In this document: positions 5,522 to 5,702 of the stretch, piece by piece
How positions within the stretch are numbered: position 1 is the first letter of the stretch
Layout: each line of letters opens with the position of its first letter
Source: Cyanobacteria bacterium HKST-UBA02
GTDB lineage: Bacteria > Cyanobacteriota > Vampirovibrionia > Obscuribacterales > Obscuribacteraceae
Length of the DNA: 5,702 nt
Assembly (NCBI GenBank): GCA_020431945.1
Contig: JAGQHH010000459.1
Span: 1 to 5,702, forward strand
Direction: 5' to 3'
Made by a program: the position numbers and the translations under genes
The notes under the pieces: generated by a model
The model's database searches: none
Told to the model about the DNA's origin: nothing
What the model saw: only the letters and a program-made list of their open reading frames with translations

Positions 5522-5549
5522 TTAGTAAAATTACTGAGAATTTTACTAA
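5522..5549. repeat. Perfect 11-bp inverted repeat between divergent genes
   Basis: TTAGTAAAATT (5522-5532) and AATTTTACTAA (5539-5549) are perfect inverted arms around ACTGAG. The element sits in the 107-bp gap between the GT-C start (5463) and the GTG at 5571, about 20 bp before the latter. Symmetry, low GC and position suggest an operator for a dimeric regulator acting on one or both genes. A leader hairpin is the alternative. It overlaps where the promoters must lie, although I cannot define -10/-35 boxes. Confidence 0.6.
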
Positions 5550-5556
5550 ATTCAAA

Positions 5557-5562
5557 AAGGAA
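5557..5562 (+). promoter_or_regulatory. Ribosome binding site of the right-edge gene
   Basis: AAGGAA lies 8 nt before GTG 5571 and just after the inverted repeat. It is the main support for this GTG start, since the reading frame otherwise has only 44 codons in the window. Confidence 0.5.
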
Positions 5563-5570
5563 ATCTCCAG

Positions 5571-5702
5571 GTGTTCGGTAAGGAGCGTCACAATCAACCA
5601 GGGAAAATCAGATTGCCGAAGCAGTCTACTTTCCCCGACTACGCAGCTCTCAAGAACGTCTTCGATCAGGCTCAGGTCAACCGGGGTCAGGAAGTCGAGG
5701 TA
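5571..5702 (+). CDS. Unrecognised protein, N-terminal fragment (runs off right edge)
   Basis: From GTG 5571 there are 44 open codons to the window edge: MFGKERHNQPGKIRLPKQST, then FPDYAALKNVFDQAQVNRGQ and EVEV. The start has a good AAGGAA site. The fragment is polar and basic at its beginning, with no signal peptide or membrane helix. FPDYAALKNVFDQAQ could begin an amphipathic helix. No family is recognisable from this much. It diverges from the GT-C gene and may share control through the inverted repeat at 5522-5549. Composition and codon choice (GTC, CAG, CTC) match the neighbouring genes, which supports coding. Confidence 0.6.
   Translation, partial: MFGKERHNQPGKIRLPKQSTFPDYAALKNVFDQAQVNRGQEVEV

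Overview
The window looks like a fairly GC-rich bacterial chromosome segment carrying genes for surface or lipid-linked glycan synthesis. There is no phage, transposon, plasmid, CRISPR or RNA gene signal. The host cannot be named from sequence alone. The tetratricopeptide protein with a long Gln/Pro-rich tail, next to several divergent GT-C enzymes, reminds me of the Vampirovibrionia/Obscuribacterales (Melainabacteria) lineage, but that is only an impression.

Layout: (1) Positions 1-226, minus strand, hold the N-terminus of an integral-membrane GT-C type glycosyltransferase that runs off the left edge. It probably starts at a TTG behind a clear GGAGG. (2) Positions 227-523 are a divergent, partly AT-rich intergenic region with two inverted repeats. 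(3) Positions 524-1456, plus strand, encode an unusual three-part protein: about four TPR helical hairpins, then roughly 100 residues of Gln/Pro/Tyr-rich repeats, then a C-terminal CxxC-x8-CxxC zinc-ribbon-like module. (4) Positions 1527-2906, plus strand, encode a GT4-family (GT-B fold) glycosyltransferase whose EX7E motif has lost its second Glu. (5) Positions 2949-3602, plus strand, encode a short homologue of CMP-sialic-acid synthetases (NeuA-type cytidylyltransferases) with nearly every diagnostic catalytic motif altered. (6) Positions 3574-5463, minus strand, encode a large polytopic GT-C enzyme that converges on the previous gene and overlaps its 3' end by 29 bp. (7) Positions 5464-5570 are a second divergent region with a perfect 11-bp AT-rich inverted repeat. 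(8) From 5571 to the right edge, plus strand, is the start of an unrecognised protein.

How the genes may work together: the GT4 enzyme would add sugars from nucleotide donors on the cytoplasmic face, and the two GT-C proteins would transfer sugars from polyprenyl-phosphate donors on the outer face. The NeuA-like protein descends from an enzyme that activates an acidic sugar, but its sequence suggests that it has lost or changed that activity. The TPR protein could be a scaffold or adaptor; nothing in the sequence ties it directly to glycan synthesis except its position upstream of the GT4 gene on the same strand.

The most notable points are the TPR/Q-rich/zinc-ribbon architecture, the probably non-catalytic NeuA-like protein, and its neighbour GT4 with a substituted active-site residue.
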